Assembly: GCA_015482705.2 (NCBI GenBank) | Contig: JADMLA020000003.1 | Coordinates: forward strand, 1-62,687 | Origin: Prosthecochloris sp. | GTDB lineage: Bacteria; Bacteroidota; Chlorobiia; Chlorobiales; Chlorobiaceae | DNA: 62,687 bases | Reading direction: 5' to 3' | Shown: positions 8,743 to 16,623 of the stretch, piece after piece | How the letters are laid out: the number at the start of each line of letters is the position of its first letter | Numbering within the stretch: position 1 is the first letter of the stretch | Notes under the pieces: model-generated | The model's input: the letters and a program-made list of their open reading frames with translations, nothing else | Told to the model about the DNA's origin: nothing | Database searches by the model: none | Translations under genes and position numbers: made by a program

Positions 8743-11700
8743 TCACATGATCAGAGCATAACTGCCGGTTTCTTCAACGATATTGGCTTCTGTCATCAAT
8801 GCACCATAAACGGTGACCGTACCTAGAGTAGCCCCTTCAGGGGAAGTCATGGTTATAACCGTCGATTCGGCTTTGCCGTTGTTGTTCAGGTCGACATGCT
8901 GAAAATCGAGGTCTGTAGAGTACGAGTCAGGATCGCTGTCGTTATCAAAGATCATGATCGAATCTTCTTCTGATGCTGAAAAGTCATAAATCAGATCGTT
9001 GCCGTTCAAGGGAGTGAAATAGAATCTGTCGGCTCCACTGCCACCTTTCATGATATCGTTTCCGCCGTCGTCGAGAGAGACAAGATGATCGTTTCCACTC
9101 TGTCCGTAAAGCATGTCGGTACCGTTACCGCCGAGCAGCGTGTCGTCACCATTGCCACCATAAAGAAAGTCATCGCCGTCACCCCCGAACAGGAGATCGT
9201 TGTCGTTACCGCCGTTGAGATAATCATCTCCGTTTTCTCCATACAGCTGATCATCGCCGTCATTACCGTAAAGTTCGTCGGTACCGTCGCCGCCATGAAG
9301 ATCGTCGCTGCCGCTGCCACCATTGAGGTAATCGTTTCCGGCATCACCGTACAGGCGGTCAGTCCCGTCCTGGCCGTAGAGACGATCGTCTCCTTCACCA
9401 CCGGAGAGGGTATCGTTACGATCTCCGCCGTAGAGACTGTCATCACCATGTTCACCTGCTAGCGTATCGTCGCCATCCTGTCCATAAAGGCTGTCGTTGC
9501 CGATTCCTCCGCTCAAGATATCATCGCCGTTTCCTGCATTGAGATAATCGTTTCCGCTTTCTCCATACAGTTGGTCATTACCGTCATTACCAAACAGGTA
9601 ATCATCACCTTCACCTGCAATCAAGGTATCGTTACCCTTACCGCCGTACAGCCGGTCATTTCCGGCATTTGCTGAAATGATATCATCGCCGTCATCACCG
9701 CTCATCCTGTCATCACCGCCGAACGCAACGAGTATATCGTTACCGGCACCGCCATATATCCTGTTGTTTCCGGTTCCGGCATCGAGGCGATCATCGCCGT
9801 TCCCGCCATTGAGGTAGTCGTCTCCCTCTTCTCCGAGAATGGTGTCATCGTCATCCTGCCCGTAAAGGTAATCATTACCGGTTCCCCCGTAGAGAAGGTC
9901 GCTGCCGTTTCCGCCATAGAGCTTGTCATCACCGCCGTTTCCAGTGATGGTGTCGACGCCGTCGTCACCCTTCATGGTGTCGTGACCGTCACCGGCAGTG
10001 ATGGTATCGTTGCCGGCACCGCCGTAGATTTTGTTGTTTCCTTCTCCGGCATCGAGGCTGTCGTCGCCGTTCCCGCCATACAGCTTGTCATCACCACTTC
10101 CTCCCGCAAACGTATCGTCACCATCATCTCCATACATGGTATCGTCGCCGTCTTCGGCGATCAGCACATCGTTCCCGTCTCCACCGTAGACCCGGTTGTT
10201 GCCGCTACCGGCATGGAGGTAGTCGTCATCATCACCGCCGCGGATATAATCGTTACCTTCCTGTGCCGCTATGATGTCTTTTCCTTCCTGGCCGTAGAGT
10301 TTATCATCCCCGCTTCCTCCGATAAGAAGGTCGTTTCCGGCACCGCCGAAGAGAATATCATTGCCATCGCCCCCATCGGCAATATCATCACCGGCGTCAA
10401 GGTAGACTTTGTCATCTCCTCCTCTTGCATAGACTTCTTCGGCATGGTTCAGGCCCCTGACAGTGTCGGCCTCTTCCGAGCCGTAGATAATCTCTTTGTT
10501 CAGGTAGTAGTGGTTGAGCCATGTTGCCAGATCGCCGAGATTTGCATTCTGGTCTCCGTCTTCGTTGAGGATGTAGTCGCCTTCGATTTCAAACCCAAGA
10601 TGATAGATGCCGTCAGCAACGGTGTTGATCAGGTTGTCGCCACGAAACTGTATGTTGCTGCCATCGTTTTGCACAAGATGGAAGCCAGTTTCGTCGCCGT
10701 TGTCGAAATCATCACCATGGAGTTCGGTCCATTCGTCGAGATGATGCTCGCGGATATAAGCATTGATGGTTCGTACATCGTCTACCGAAATCTTTCCGTC
10801 ACCGGCTACTCCGGTGTTTTCAATAGCTTCGACGATGATTTCATTCATCCTGTTTGCCGCATCGGCACCTGTATTGATGTCGTCGGCGTCGGTGTTTCGG
10901 GCAAGGCCGGGATCGGTTTTTACCGCATCGGTCAGCCTGTCGAGACCGGTGCCGGTATCCGACTGGTCGATATAGTAATACTGTACCCAACTGGCGAGAT
11001 CTTCGAGGCTTGCATTGCGGTTGCCGTCTTCGTTGAGGATATAATCACCTTCTATATCGAACCCAAGGTGGTAAATACCGTCGGCAACCGTATTGACGAA
11101 GTTCTCACCGAACATTCTTGTCGAAGCACCGTCGTTTTGAACCAGGTGGAACCCGGTTTCAACTCCATTTTCATCATCTCCGTGAAGTTCTACCCATTCT
11201 TCGTAATGATTATCCTGAATGTACTGGTTGATGAGGACGATATCGTCGGTCGAGATTTTTTTGTCTTCTGCAACGCCGGTTTCCCTGATGGCTTCATCGA
11301 TGATTTCATTCATTCGGTTTGCTGTGTCGGCGGCTTCGGCAATTTCCTCATCGGAGATGTTTTTGTCAAGCCCCTTGTCTGCCATGACCGTGTCGGTTAT
11401 TCTATCCAACCCGGTACCCGTTGTCGAGTGGTCGGTGTAGAACTGTGTCAGCCACTCTCCAACCTGATCAACCGAAGCGTTTTGGTCACCGTCCTCATTG
11501 AGAATGTAGTCACCCTGAATTTCGAAGCCGAGGTGATAGATGCCGTCAGCAACCGTGTTGATCAGGTTGTCTCCACGGTATCGCAGGGCTGCCCCGTCGT
11601 TTTGGACCAGGTGGAATCCGGTTTCCACACCGTTTTCATCATCACCGTGCAAGTCGATCCATTCCTGCTGGTAGTTTGTCCTGATATAGGCATTGATCTC

Positions 11701-11934
11701 CCGTACATCATCTCCGGATATTATTCCGTCATCCATGGCTCCGGTTGCTTCTACTGCTTCGGTGATGATGTCGTTCATGGCTGCAGCGGCTTTGGCTCCG
11801 CCTTCTATATCGTGCTGTGAAATTCTGCCTTCAAGTCCTGGATCTTTCTGAATTGCTTCGACAAGCTGATCGAGGCCATTGTTCCCGGGTGCAATGAGGT
11901 GGTTTTCCTCACTTTCATATTTTTTTTCTACCAT
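8743..11934 (-). CDS. RTX-repeat protein with triplicated EF-hand-like module
   Basis: The 1063-residue protein is very acidic. Residues 14 to about 490 hold three copies of a roughly 160-residue module. Each has a GLD..(L/I)(V/T)(E/D) opening, an EF-hand- or dockerin-like loop (GDGKISVDDVRTINAYI), the block ETGFHLVQNDG, the block NTVADGIYHLGF and a second EF-like loop (LNEDGDQNASLEDL). From about residue 495 to 950 there are some 30 GGxGxDxLx nonapeptide repeats, which form a calcium-binding beta-roll. The end (DFSASEEDSIMIFDN onward) resembles C-terminal signals of type I secretion substrates. No type I exporter is in the window. The ATG lacks a clear ribosome-binding site. A catalytic domain was not seen, so an S-layer, adhesin or matrix role is possible but unproven. 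Confidence 0.9.
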   Translation of the reverse strand: MVEKKYESEENHLIAPGNNGLDQLVEAIQKDPGLEGRISQHDIEGGAKAAAAMNDIITEAVEATGAMDDGIISGDDVREINAYIRTNYQQEWIDLHGDDENGVETGFHLVQNDGAALRYRGDNLINTVADGIYHLGFEIQGDYILNEDGDQNASVDQVGEWLTQFYTDHSTTGTGLDRITDTVMADKGLDKNISDEEIAEAADTANRMNEIIDEAIRETGVAEDKKISTDDIVLINQYIQDNHYEEWVELHGDDENGVETGFHLVQNDGASTRMFGENFVNTVADGIYHLGFDIEGDYILNEDGNRNASLEDLASWVQYYYIDQSDTGTGLDRLTDAVKTDPGLARNTDADDINTGADAANRMNEIIVEAIENTGVAGDGKISVDDVRTINAYIREHHLDEWTELHGDDFDNGDETGFHLVQNDGSNIQFRGDNLINTVADGIYHLGFEIEGDYILNEDGDQNANLGDLATWLNHYYLNKEIIYGSEEADTVRGLNHAEEVYARGGDDKVYLDAGDDIADGGDGNDILFGGAGNDLLIGGSGDDKLYGQEGKDIIAAQEGNDYIRGGDDDDYLHAGSGNNRVYGGDGNDVLIAEDGDDTMYGDDGDDTFAGGSGDDKLYGGNGDDSLDAGEGNNKIYGGAGNDTITAGDGHDTMKGDDGVDTITGNGGDDKLYGGNGSDLLYGGTGNDYLYGQDDDDTILGEEGDDYLNGGNGDDRLDAGTGNNRIYGGAGNDILVAFGGDDRMSGDDGDDIISANAGNDRLYGGKGNDTLIAGEGDDYLFGNDGNDQLYGESGNDYLNAGNGDDILSGGIGNDSLYGQDGDDTLAGEHGDDSLYGGDRNDTLSGGEGDDRLYGQDGTDRLYGDAGNDYLNGGSGSDDLHGGDGTDELYGNDGDDQLYGENGDDYLNGGNDNDLLFGGDGDDFLYGGNGDDTLLGGNGTDMLYGQSGNDHLVSLDDGGNDIMKGGSGADRFYFTPLNGNDLIYDFSASEEDSIMIFDNDSDPDSYSTDLDFQHVDLNNNGKAESTVITMTSPEGATLGTVTVYGALMTEANIVEETGSYALIM

Positions 11935-12407
11935 GATATCGTGGGGGTTGGAGTATTTTTGCGGTTGAACGTAAAGTGATTGTTAAGGGGCAAAAGCTGT
12001 TAGAGTAAAATTTAAAGAAATAAAATACTTCCTGAAAAAACTGACGAAGTATTATTTGAGTATCTTGTTGTTGCTGTGTATTGATTGTCAATGTATTTGC
12101 AATAATCTATGTGCTTGATGTATAGTTTTTTAGTGTGTATAAGTAGTTTTTTTGAAGTGTTTTTTTTGTTTGTAAAAAATTTACAATTGTTACATGTTTT
12201 TTTGATACGAGCCTTCAAGAATGAGAGAGTAGTGGCGACTGTTACCATGCAGATGCCTTCAGGAGAGTTGTATATATTTCTGGTTTTTGGTTTTCTATTC
12301 GTGTCGAGGGTGAAGTTTTCTGATGTAATAGGTTGGGATTCCGTATCTTTTTTCAAACGGATTGAACGGTTCTCCTATTGCTCATTCAGTGTAAATGAGG
12401 GAAAATC
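11935..12407. other. AT-rich upstream region of the RTX gene
   Basis: This stretch between divergent genes holds no gene I can support. It is far richer in A and T than its surroundings and contains T-tracts at about 12126-12131, 12147-12153, 12160-12167 and 12197-12203 and an A-tract at 12174-12179, so the DNA may be curved. It must hold the promoter of the RTX gene and perhaps that of alkD. The short frames at 12012-12356 and 12109-12411 have no ribosome-binding sites or recognisable products. Confidence 0.6.
12024..12053 (-). promoter_or_regulatory. Inverted repeat in the RTX gene leader
   Basis: AATACTTC at 12024-12031 is matched by GAAGTATT at 12046-12053, separated by 14 bases. It lies 90 bases upstream of the RTX start codon. 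It could be an operator or a hairpin in the messenger; which cannot be told from the sequence. Confidence 0.4.
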
Positions 12408-13115
12408 TTGACAAAGGCTGACGAAATAAAACGTGTATTTAAAGATCTTGCAGATCCGGTAATCGCCGAGCATTCGCGGCACTTTTTCAAAACAGGCGAA
12501 GGGGAGTATGGCGAGGGGGACCGGTTCCATGGTATCAGAGTTCCGGTACTCAGAAAGTATGCCAGGAAATATCAAAACATCTCATTGGCCGAAGTCAGGC
12601 AACTGCTTGCTTCACCTTTTCATGAAGAGCGGTTTTTTGCGCTCCTTGCTCTGATAAGGAAATTCGAAAAAGGCGATAGTACAGTACGTAAAAAGGTTTA
12701 TACGCTCTATCTCGATAATTTGAAGTATGTCGATAACTGGGATCTTGTCGACATTTCAGCACCCTATATCGTCGGTCCGTGGTTGGAAATGAGGGATAAA
12801 GAGGTGCTTTACAGACTTGCGCAATCGGAGGTTCTCTGGGAAAGAAGAGTCGCCATACTCTCTACATTTCATTGTATCCGGAAGAACAGTTTTCATGACG
12901 CTTTGTCAATTTCGGAACTCTTGATACATGACTCGGAGGAGCTGATCCATAAAGCTGTCGGATGGGGGCTCAGGGAAATCGGCAAACGCAATGTTACCGT
13001 CGAGAAAGCCTTTCTCGGGAAGCATTACAGAGATATGCCCCGAACGATGCTTCGTTATGCCATAGAGCGGTTTACTGAAGAGGAAAGAAAAAAATATCTA
13101 CAAGGAACAGTATAA
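12408..13115 (+). CDS. DNA alkylation repair protein, AlkD-like
   Basis: The 235 residues are all-helical HEAT-like repeats typical of the AlkC/AlkD DNA glycosylase superfamily. Visible landmarks are GIRVPVLRKYARKY, the block YVDNWDLVDISAPYIVGPWL (the Asp and Trp residues line the DNA groove in AlkD), WERRVAILSTF and KAVGWGLREIGKRN. Members excise N3- and N7-alkylated bases without flipping them. The start is TTG 12408, supported by GAGGG 7 bases upstream. The stop codon overlaps the next gene's ATG (TAATG), so the pair is translationally coupled to an ArsR-type regulator. Confidence 0.93.
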   Translation: MTKADEIKRVFKDLADPVIAEHSRHFFKTGEGEYGEGDRFHGIRVPVLRKYARKYQNISLAEVRQLLASPFHEERFFALLALIRKFEKGDSTVRKKVYTLYLDNLKYVDNWDLVDISAPYIVGPWLEMRDKEVLYRLAQSEVLWERRVAILSTFHCIRKNSFHDALSISELLIHDSEELIHKAVGWGLREIGKRNVTVEKAFLGKHYRDMPRTMLRYAIERFTEEERKKYLQGTV

Positions 13116-13531
13116 TGACGGTACGTAACCGTGTTACATCCATCGTGGGCGATTCCATTACTGAAAAAAGAGAGGATGTTTGTCAGGAAGAGTGTTTTCA
13201 CCCCGATTCGCTGCAGAAAGCAAAGAATGCCATGATGCCCCAGGAAACGCTGCAGGATCTTGCGGAGTTGTTCAAAGCGCTCGGTGATCATACCCGGGTA
13301 AGGATTCTCGATGCCCTCTATCATTCCGAGCTTTGTGTCTGTGATCTTACCGTGCTTCTTGAAATGAGCCAGTCGGCAGTTTCTCATCAGTTGAGGGTTC
13401 TCAGAGCGGGCAAGATCGTCAAATCGAGAAAAGAAGGGAAGAATGTGTTTTACTCTCTCGATGATGTGCATATTCAAAAGCTCATAGAACTGGGTTTGGA
13501 GCATGTAAGTGAACCGATGTGCCGTAGATAA
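13115..13531 (+). CDS. ArsR/SmtB-family metal-sensing repressor
   Basis: The 138-residue protein has an N-terminal extension of about 45 residues with two cysteines (VCQEEC), then the ArsR winged helix: LAELFKALGDHTRVRILDAL, ELCVCDLTVLL, the recognition helix QSAVSHQLRVLRAGK and the wing GKNVFYSL. ELCVCDL carries the first two cysteines of the arsenite-sensing CVCDLC motif of ArsR, while the third is Thr here; the extra N-terminal cysteines could complete the site. Such repressors leave DNA on binding As(III) or heavy metals. The ATG overlaps the alkD stop, with AAGGA upstream. The neighbouring permease is its likely target. Confidence 0.92.
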   Translation: MTVRNRVTSIVGDSITEKREDVCQEECFHPDSLQKAKNAMMPQETLQDLAELFKALGDHTRVRILDALYHSELCVCDLTVLLEMSQSAVSHQLRVLRAGKIVKSRKEGKNVFYSLDDVHIQKLIELGLEHVSEPMCRR

Positions 13532-13578
13532 CAGTTTTTTTTATTCTTTTTTTGCATTACATATGAATATATTGTCAT

Positions 13579-14691
13579 GTGAATATTTGTTTGTATGTCT
13601 TGGCGCTATGTATAATTTCGAAAACGATCGGGACATTGTTTGATAGTATCTATGAGATCGTACTCGCATCCTGGGGAATTCTGCTTGAATCAGCTCCTTA
13701 TGTGCTTCTTGGTTTTTTTGTCGCAGGGCTTTTCAAAGCGTTTCTGCCCCATGATTTCGTGACGAAACACCTCGGGGGGAGAGGTGTATCGGGTATTGTG
13801 AAGGCATCGGCTTTGGGTGTTCCGGTGCCATTGTGCAGCTGCGGGGTTCTTCCTGCCGCAGCCGGGCTGAAAGAACAGGGTGCAGGGAAAGGCGCGGTAA
13901 CCTCTTTTCTGATATCGACTCCGGAGACCGGGGTTGATTCAATCGCTGTAACGTATGCCCTTCTTGATCCGCTCATGACGGTAATCAGGCCTGTCGTGTC
14001 ATTCTTCACGGCTGTTGCAGCCGGGATGGCGGTTTTGTACACGGATAGAAATGGCATCGATACAGAACCGTTCGATGTTCCCGCTGCTTCTGGTTCACCA
14101 TGCGGCAGCTCATGCTGCTGCAAACAAAAAAACGAGAAAAAACAATCTTTCACCGCTAAACTAAGAGGGGGAATGACGTTTGCCTTTGGTGAACTTTTGC
14201 AGGATATCGGTACATGGTTCCTGGTGGGGATTGTTCTGGCAGGAATGATATCGGTGTTGCTTTCTCCTGAAATTGTGAGCATGTATTTCGGAAACGAGCA
14301 TCTTTCGATGCTGTTGATGCTGGCGATCGCCATACCGCTGTATGTTTGTGCAACCGCCTCAACCCCGATAGCAGCTGCTCTTGCACTGAATGGTATTTCC
14401 CCAGGTGCTGCCCTTGTTTTTCTTCTTGCCGGACCTGCAACGAATGTTGCTTCGCTGACGGTAGTCTCGAGGATTCTCGGAAAAAAAGCTGTCATCGTGT
14501 ACCTCGCTGTTATCATCGTGATGTCTTTCGCGGCCGGTATTGTCGTCAATAATCTCTACGTTTCTTTTGGCTTTGACATTGCAGACTGGGTTCAGAACGC
14601 TTCTCATGAAGAAGGCGGGATTCTCGCTGTCGTTTCTTCGATTGCTCTGCTTGTACTGATAATCCGCCCCTACCTGTTCGGAAACAAGTAA
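13579..14691 (+). CDS. Permease of the ArsP/SO_0444 (DUF318) family
   Basis: This membrane protein of up to 370 residues has about eight transmembrane helices in two halves split by a hydrophilic loop. The signature PVPLCSCGVLPAAAGLKEQGAGKGA and the matching second-half block CATASTPIAAALALNG identify the permease family that includes ArsP and SO_0444-type transporters. The central loop has a Cys-rich cluster (SPCGSSCCCKQK), typical of the metal-linked branch. It probably exports a soft metal or arsenic species. The first in-frame start is GTG 13579 with no good ribosome-binding site, and the true N-terminus may be further in. It lies 48 bases after the ArsR-type gene and is presumably controlled by it. 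Confidence 0.88.
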   Translation: MNICLYVLALCIISKTIGTLFDSIYEIVLASWGILLESAPYVLLGFFVAGLFKAFLPHDFVTKHLGGRGVSGIVKASALGVPVPLCSCGVLPAAAGLKEQGAGKGAVTSFLISTPETGVDSIAVTYALLDPLMTVIRPVVSFFTAVAAGMAVLYTDRNGIDTEPFDVPAASGSPCGSSCCCKQKNEKKQSFTAKLRGGMTFAFGELLQDIGTWFLVGIVLAGMISVLLSPEIVSMYFGNEHLSMLLMLAIAIPLYVCATASTPIAAALALNGISPGAALVFLLAGPATNVASLTVVSRILGKKAVIVYLAVIIVMSFAAGIVVNNLYVSFGFDIADWVQNASHEEGGILAVVSSIALLVLIIRPYLFGNK

Positions 14692-14900
14692 CGGGTACCT
14701 CTTTTTATTATATTTATCCTGCAAATACGACTTCTTTGCTGGTTCCAGCCTGTGCGTAAAGGATCCCCATACTTTCGGGGTATCGATGAAATGCCGAAAC
14801 GGGGGTTTACGTGGAGGTGCTTCGTGGGTTCACTCTTGTTAATGGGTTTTGCTTTGTATTTTACGGATAAAATCAAGCAAAATGTAAAAGGACGCGAGCC

Positions 14901-15968
14901 ATGGTTTTATGGAAAAAGCACTTTCCGGGATATCTGGTTCTGCTTTGTTTTCTGCTTGGCGGATGTGCCTCGACGGCGGCGAGTGCACTGGAGGAATATC
15001 CTGAGTCTCCTGTCGAAGTATTGTTTGGAACAGACAGGAACCTTACGGATGCGGCAGAGCCCGGTAAAATGTTCGGGTTTGAGCGAGGGGATGTTTCCTA
15101 CGGTGTTTGTACGGTGTCACTTCCTTTCGATCATCGTATCGGAGAACTGGAACGTCCGGTATTCAAAGAGGATAGTACGGAGCACATTGTTCTCATCGAT
15201 GTCTCTTTGTATGACAGGCAGGCTTTTTTCACAGAGGTGAAAAGATTTGTCAATCGTTCAGCCGATAAGCAATTGCTTTTGTTTGTGCACGGTTATAACA
15301 TGACATTCGAAAAAGCTGCACATAACATGGCGCAGATGGTTTCGGATCTTGGTTTTGAGGGGTGCCCGGTATTGTACAGTTGGCCTTCGAGGGGAAAGGT
15401 GAGTGGTTATCCCGCGGACGAGACCAGTGTGAGATGGTCGAAGAGCAAACTTAAACGTTTTCTTGAAGATATTGCCGAGATGTCCGGTGCAAAAGGCATC
15501 TACCTCCTGGCTCACAGTATGGGTAATCGGATTGTAACCGATGCTTTTCTGGAACTGATCGAGGAACGGGAAGATCTGAAACATCATTTCAGCGCCTTAC
15601 TGCTTGTGGCTCCTGATATCGATTCGGGTATTTTTAGAAGAGATATTGCAGACAGTCTCGTCAGATCGGGTTCACTTGTTACCATCTACGTATCGAGTGA
15701 AGATAAAGCACTGAAGGCGTCTCATAGGATTCACGGTTTCCCGAGAGTGGGAGGGGTCGAAGGAATTCCGCTTATTGTTCCGGAGATTGAAACCATCGAT
15801 GCAACCGGTGTCGATACGAGTTTTCTTGGTCATTCATATTTCAACCGCTCGAGATCCGTGCTGTCGGATATCTATTACATCATCAATGAGGATCTACGGG
15901 CCGATGAACGTTTTTCTCTCGAGGCGGTCGATACGACAGACGGACGTTACTGGAGGTTCAAAAAGTAG
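14901..15968 (+). CDS. Lipoprotein alpha/beta hydrolase (DUF900)
   Basis: The 355-residue protein starts with a lipoprotein signal (MVLWKKHFPGYLVLLCFLLGGC, lipobox LLGGC) and then a DUF900-type alpha/beta-hydrolase fold. Visible motifs are VEVLFGTDRN at the start of the domain, LLLFVHGYNMTFEKAA (oxyanion region), SWPSRG, the nucleophile elbow LLAHSMGNRIV with its Ser, LVAPDID with the acid, and GHSYF carrying the catalytic His. It is probably an outer-membrane or periplasmic esterase of unknown substrate. The HAD gene begins 16 bases downstream, so the two may be co-transcribed. Confidence 0.88.
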   Translation: MVLWKKHFPGYLVLLCFLLGGCASTAASALEEYPESPVEVLFGTDRNLTDAAEPGKMFGFERGDVSYGVCTVSLPFDHRIGELERPVFKEDSTEHIVLIDVSLYDRQAFFTEVKRFVNRSADKQLLLFVHGYNMTFEKAAHNMAQMVSDLGFEGCPVLYSWPSRGKVSGYPADETSVRWSKSKLKRFLEDIAEMSGAKGIYLLAHSMGNRIVTDAFLELIEEREDLKHHFSALLLVAPDIDSGIFRRDIADSLVRSGSLVTIYVSSEDKALKASHRIHGFPRVGGVEGIPLIVPEIETIDATGVDTSFLGHSYFNRSRSVLSDIYYIINEDLRADERFSLEAVDTTDGRYWRFKK

Positions 15969-15983
15969 GGAAGAGGAAAAGTA

Positions 15984-16616
15984 ATGATACATGCGATTCT
16001 TTGGGATAATGACGGGCTTCTTTTCGACAGCGAAACAGTTTTCTTTGAGCTGACGCAGGCGCTGTTTGCCGATTTCGGATTTGAGCTGCGAGAGGAATAC
16101 TGGGGAATAGAATATCTGAGTAAGGCAAAGCGAACACGACAGGTTGCTCATGAGTTCGGCATGAACATGGAACAGGCCGATCAGATCATTGCGTTGCGCG
16201 ATCGCAGGTTTCTCGAAGCCCTTCAGCAGCCTATTGCCCTTCGGCCGAAGGTTCGTGAAACGCTCGATGCTCTTTCAGGGCGTTTCAAACAGGGCGTCGT
16301 TACCGGGAGCCCCCGTGAAAAGGTTGAGCTGATGCATCGCTTGAATGGTCTTCACGGTTATTTCGACGTCGTCATCACTCATGACGATGTATCCGAACCC
16401 AAGCCTCACCCAGAACCATACCGTACCGCTCTTGAACGGTTGGGTGTAAAACCGGAAAATGCACTTGCCGTCGAGGACTCTGAAAGGGGACTTGCATCAG
16501 CGAACGCTGCAGGTATCGCTTGTGTTGTCGTTCCGAACCATCTTACACGGATTCAAAAATTCGAGCAAGCCTCTGCAATCGAAGAAGATGTTTCCGGAGT
16601 GCTGAAGCACCTTTAA
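15984..16616 (+). CDS. HAD-superfamily phosphatase
   Basis: The 210-residue protein carries all four HAD motifs: WDNDGLLFDSE (nucleophile D8 and acid/base D10), VVTGSP (motif II Thr), KPHPEPY (motif III Lys) and VEDSERGLASANAAG (motif IV acids). A helical cap lies between motifs I and II. The pattern resembles the beta-phosphoglucomutase/phosphoglycolate-phosphatase branch acting on small phosphorylated sugars or similar. The aspartate-bearing motif I has Asn in place of the usual middle residue (DNDG), which is common in this branch. It ends 7 bases from the convergent uvrA stop codon. Confidence 0.92.
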   Translation: MIHAILWDNDGLLFDSETVFFELTQALFADFGFELREEYWGIEYLSKAKRTRQVAHEFGMNMEQADQIIALRDRRFLEALQQPIALRPKVRETLDALSGRFKQGVVTGSPREKVELMHRLNGLHGYFDVVITHDDVSEPKPHPEPYRTALERLGVKPENALAVEDSERGLASANAAGIACVVVPNHLTRIQKFEQASAIEEDVSGVLKHL

Positions 16617-16623
16617 AGACGCC

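Noticed and set aside
9982..11820. 612-codon plus-strand open frame
   Set aside because: It lies wholly antisense to the RTX gene; the repeated codon pattern of Gly and Asp keeps the opposite frame free of stops. Its translation is a low-complexity Val/Ile-rich string with no family.
13698..14549. 283-codon minus-strand open frame
   Set aside because: Antisense to the ArsP/SO_0444-type permease, whose membrane helices and motifs are clear.
14752..15240. 162-codon frame overlapping the DUF900 lipoprotein gene
   Set aside because: It reads another frame of the lipoprotein gene, whose signal peptide and hydrolase motifs are clear.
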